Positions 5,430 to 6,520 of a stretch of 6,520 bases of DNA are shown in pieces (within the stretch, counting starts at the first letter, position 1; every line of letters begins with the position of its first letter). Below the pieces are notes generated by a model. That model was not told the origin of the DNA and made no database searches. It saw only the letters and a list, made by a program, of their open reading frames with translations. The stretch is from positions 1-6,520 of the forward strand of contig JACCSZ010000402.1 in NCBI GenBank assembly GCA_013812695.1, in the 5' to 3' direction. This stretch comes from Gemmatimonadales bacterium (GTDB taxonomy: Bacteria > Gemmatimonadota > Gemmatimonadetes > Gemmatimonadales > GWC2-71-9). Position numbers and translations under genes: made by a program.

Positions 5430-6376
5430 CGCGCCTCCTTCTGAAACCATTCGACCAGCGGCTTGAGCCCGTCCTCGAACTTCCACTCGGGGGTCCACCC
5501 GAGCACGCGTTTGGCCTTGCCGATGTCGAGCGCGCTCCGGAACAGCTCGCCCGCCCGGGGCGGCGCGAACTCGAGTTCCGGCTTCCTCCCCAGGACCTGC
5601 CCGACCGACTCGGCCAGCTCGAGCACGTTCCGCTCGATCGACGTGGCGATGTTGAAGGCCGGGGCGTCGAACTCCCCGCCGTCGGGCAGCTTCACGGTCG
5701 TGGCGAGCACGTTGGCCCGGGCCACGTCCCGCACGAACACGTAGTCGCGGGTCTGCCGCCCGTCGCCGAACACGACGAGGGGCTGTCCCTCGAGCAGCCG
5801 AGAGACGAAGATCGAGACCACGCCGGCCTCCGATTTGGGATCCTGGCGTGGCCCGAACACGTTCGCATAGCGCATGGCGACGCCCTCGAAGCCGCGGAGC
5901 GCGCGGATAGCGCGCAGGTAATATTCGCCGGCCAGCTTGCTGACCCCATACGGCGAGACCGGCAGCTTGGGCGCGGTCTCGGGGGTGGGGATCACGTCCG
6001 GATCGCCGTAGACCACACCGCCGCTGCTGGCGAAGATCACGCGCTTGACGCCGCCCGCTCCCGCGCCGTCGAGCAGGTTCACAAGGCCCACGACGTTGAT
6101 GCCGGCGTCCAACGCCGGCTGGTCGACCGACACGCGCACGTCGATCTGCGCGGCGTGATGGTTGAGGGCATCGAACCGGCCGGTGGCGAGCAACTCGCGC
6201 GCTTCGGGCGAGCGGATGTCGGCGCGGACGAACCGCGCGGCCTTCGGTATGTTGCGCTCGTGGCCGCGCGACAGATCGTCGAGCACCACGACATCCCATC
6301 CCTCCTTCAGGTAGGCCTCCGCGATGTGCGACCCGATGAACCCCGCACCGCCCGTGACAAGGACACGTCCGCTCAT
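5426..6376 (-). CDS. galE: NAD-dependent nucleotide-sugar epimerase, GalE-like (extended SDR)
   Basis: This is an extended short-chain dehydrogenase/reductase, most like UDP-glucose/UDP-GlcNAc 4-epimerases, acting in the cytosol on nucleotide sugars for surface glycans. The 316-residue product has the Rossmann motif GGAGFIG (9-15), an acidic residue pair after strand 2 (D33/D34) that fits NAD binding, HHAAQIDVRVSV (73-84), and a catalytic Ser in FASSGGVVYGD (115-125). The YGVSK pair is Tyr143/Lys147. Further marks are MRYANVFGP (168-176) and GDGRQTRDYVFVRDVA (204-219). The HHAAQ and RDYVFVRDVA motifs favour GalE over dehydratases, but I cannot fix the exact sugar. It is the first gene of the unit. 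Its TGA overlaps the GTG of tolQ, taking the place that ybgC holds in E. coli. The gene symbol is tentative. Confidence 0.92.
   Translation of the reverse strand: MSGRVLVTGGAGFIGSHIAEAYLKEGWDVVVLDDLSRGHERNIPKAARFVRADIRSPEARELLATGRFDALNHHAAQIDVRVSVDQPALDAGINVVGLVNLLDGAGAGGVKRVIFASSGGVVYGDPDVIPTPETAPKLPVSPYGVSKLAGEYYLRAIRALRGFEGVAMRYANVFGPRQDPKSEAGVVSIFVSRLLEGQPLVVFGDGRQTRDYVFVRDVARANVLATTVKLPDGGEFDAPAFNIATSIERNVLELAESVGQVLGRKPELEFAPPRAGELFRSALDIGKAKRVLGWTPEWKFEDGLKPLVEWFQKEAR
5434..5440 (-). promoter_or_regulatory. Ribosome binding site of tolQ
   Basis: The minus strand reads AAGGAGG, the strongest Shine-Dalgarno in the window, 4 nt before a GTG at 5429. It lies inside the 3' end of the epimerase gene. 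It decides the tolQ start in favour of the GTG over the ATG at 5450, which would lie upstream of this site. Confidence 0.8.
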
Positions 6377-6404
6377 GCGCCAGCGCTCGTCATGATCGCT
6401 CCAT
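6373..6404 (-). other. Two nested leader mini-ORFs ending at the epimerase start
   Basis: On the minus strand an ATG at 6404 opens a four-codon ORF (MERS) whose TGA overlaps a second ATG at 6393 as ATGA. That second ATG opens a six-codon ORF (MTSAGA) whose TGA overlaps the epimerase ATG at 6376, again as ATGA. A GGAG lies 5 nt before the 6393 ATG, while the epimerase ATG itself has no convincing Shine-Dalgarno. Ribosomes may enter at 6393 and reinitiate at 6376. Chance is a real alternative for such short frames. Confidence 0.35.
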
Positions 6405-6440
6405 CAGGGAATGCTGAAGGACTGGGGTTTGTCGCCCCGC

Positions 6441-6446
6441 AATATA
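6441..6446 (-). promoter_or_regulatory. Candidate -10 element of the operon promoter
   Basis: The minus strand reads TATATT, 64 nt upstream of the epimerase ATG, in the most A/T-rich part of the leader. It matches five of six bases of TATAAT. At a 17-nt spacing the -35 position reads GTTCCT, a poor match, so either an activator or an alternative sigma factor is used, or the call is wrong. Just downstream, GGGG and CCCC (6424-6438) could pair as a 4-bp stem around a 7-nt loop in the early transcript. Confidence 0.4.
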
Positions 6447-6497
6447 GATGCGTGCCGCGAGGAAGGAACCGGGAAGCGCGAAGCGGAAAGCGACGCG

Positions 6498-6520
6498 GCG
6501 CCGGGGAGCCCCCCCGGCGC
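6498..6520. terminator. Perfect 9-bp GC hairpin, possible terminator of the neighbouring gene
   Basis: GCGCCGGGG and CCCCGGCGC form a perfect 9-bp inverted repeat around a 5-base loop (AGCCC), ending exactly at the window edge. It lies upstream of the operon promoter candidate, where a terminator of a preceding minus-strand gene would sit. On the minus strand it is followed by a C/T-mixed stretch rather than a run of T. What follows on the plus strand is outside the window. Intrinsic termination is therefore unproven; the hairpin itself is certain. Confidence 0.45.

Noticed and set aside
4578..5444. Long plus-strand open frame (288 codons) antisense to tolR and tolQ
   Set aside because: It has shadow composition and spans the junction of two well-identified genes, with no domain-like features.
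4716..6299. A 527-residue open frame containing TolQ plus a long N-terminal extension
   Set aside because: Its first half lies in another frame of the well-supported epimerase and is Arg/Ala/Gly-rich nonsense typical of GC-rich shadows. TolQ homology begins only near the GTG at 5429, which has its own Shine-Dalgarno.
6424..6438. GGGG/CCCC inverted repeat in the operon leader
   Set aside because: A 4-bp stem with a 7-base loop is common by chance in GC-rich DNA. It is too weak to call an operator or riboswitch.

Overview
This is a high-GC bacterial window in which every convincing gene lies on the minus strand, in one tightly packed transcription unit read from right to left. The order is a GalE-like epimerase, tolQ, tolR, a TonB-like tolA, tolB, pal, cpoB (ybgF) and tatC. 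TatC runs off the left edge. The cell must be diderm, because Tol-Pal spans both membranes and Pal is a peptidoglycan-binding outer-membrane lipoprotein. High GC, frequent GTG starts, a short proline-rich TolA and the pal-cpoB-tatC order would fit Gemmatimonadota or a related high-GC diderm phylum. That placement is an inference from gene style, not from a marker gene.

Layout from the 5' end of the operon: 6377-6520 is a 144-base non-coding leader with a perfect 9-bp GC hairpin at the window edge, a TATATT -10-like box, and two tiny nested ORFs that run into the epimerase start. The epimerase (5426-6376) overlaps tolQ (4716-5429) by GTGA. tolQ abuts tolR (4284-4715). tolR overlaps tolA (3589-4287) by GTGA, and tolA overlaps tolB (2255-3592) by ATGA. 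A 19-nt gap with a Shine-Dalgarno sequence precedes pal (1657-2235). pal overlaps cpoB (842-1660) by GTGA. A second 19-nt gap precedes tatC (822 to the edge).

Working model: TolQ and TolR form the proton-driven motor. It energises the TolA/TonB-like rod, which reaches TolB and Pal at the outer membrane. CpoB is a coiled-coil/TPR partner that links this machine to peptidoglycan synthesis in model species. TatC is the core of the Tat exporter. The epimerase probably supplies a nucleotide sugar for surface glycans. The whole reads as a cell-envelope and constriction operon.

I see no mobile element, CRISPR array, tRNA, rRNA or defence module, and no evidence of an undescribed system. The point most worth following is the in-frame signal-peptide-like tail on TatC at the left edge. 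It is either a TatC fusion or the start of another exported protein inside the tatC reading frame.
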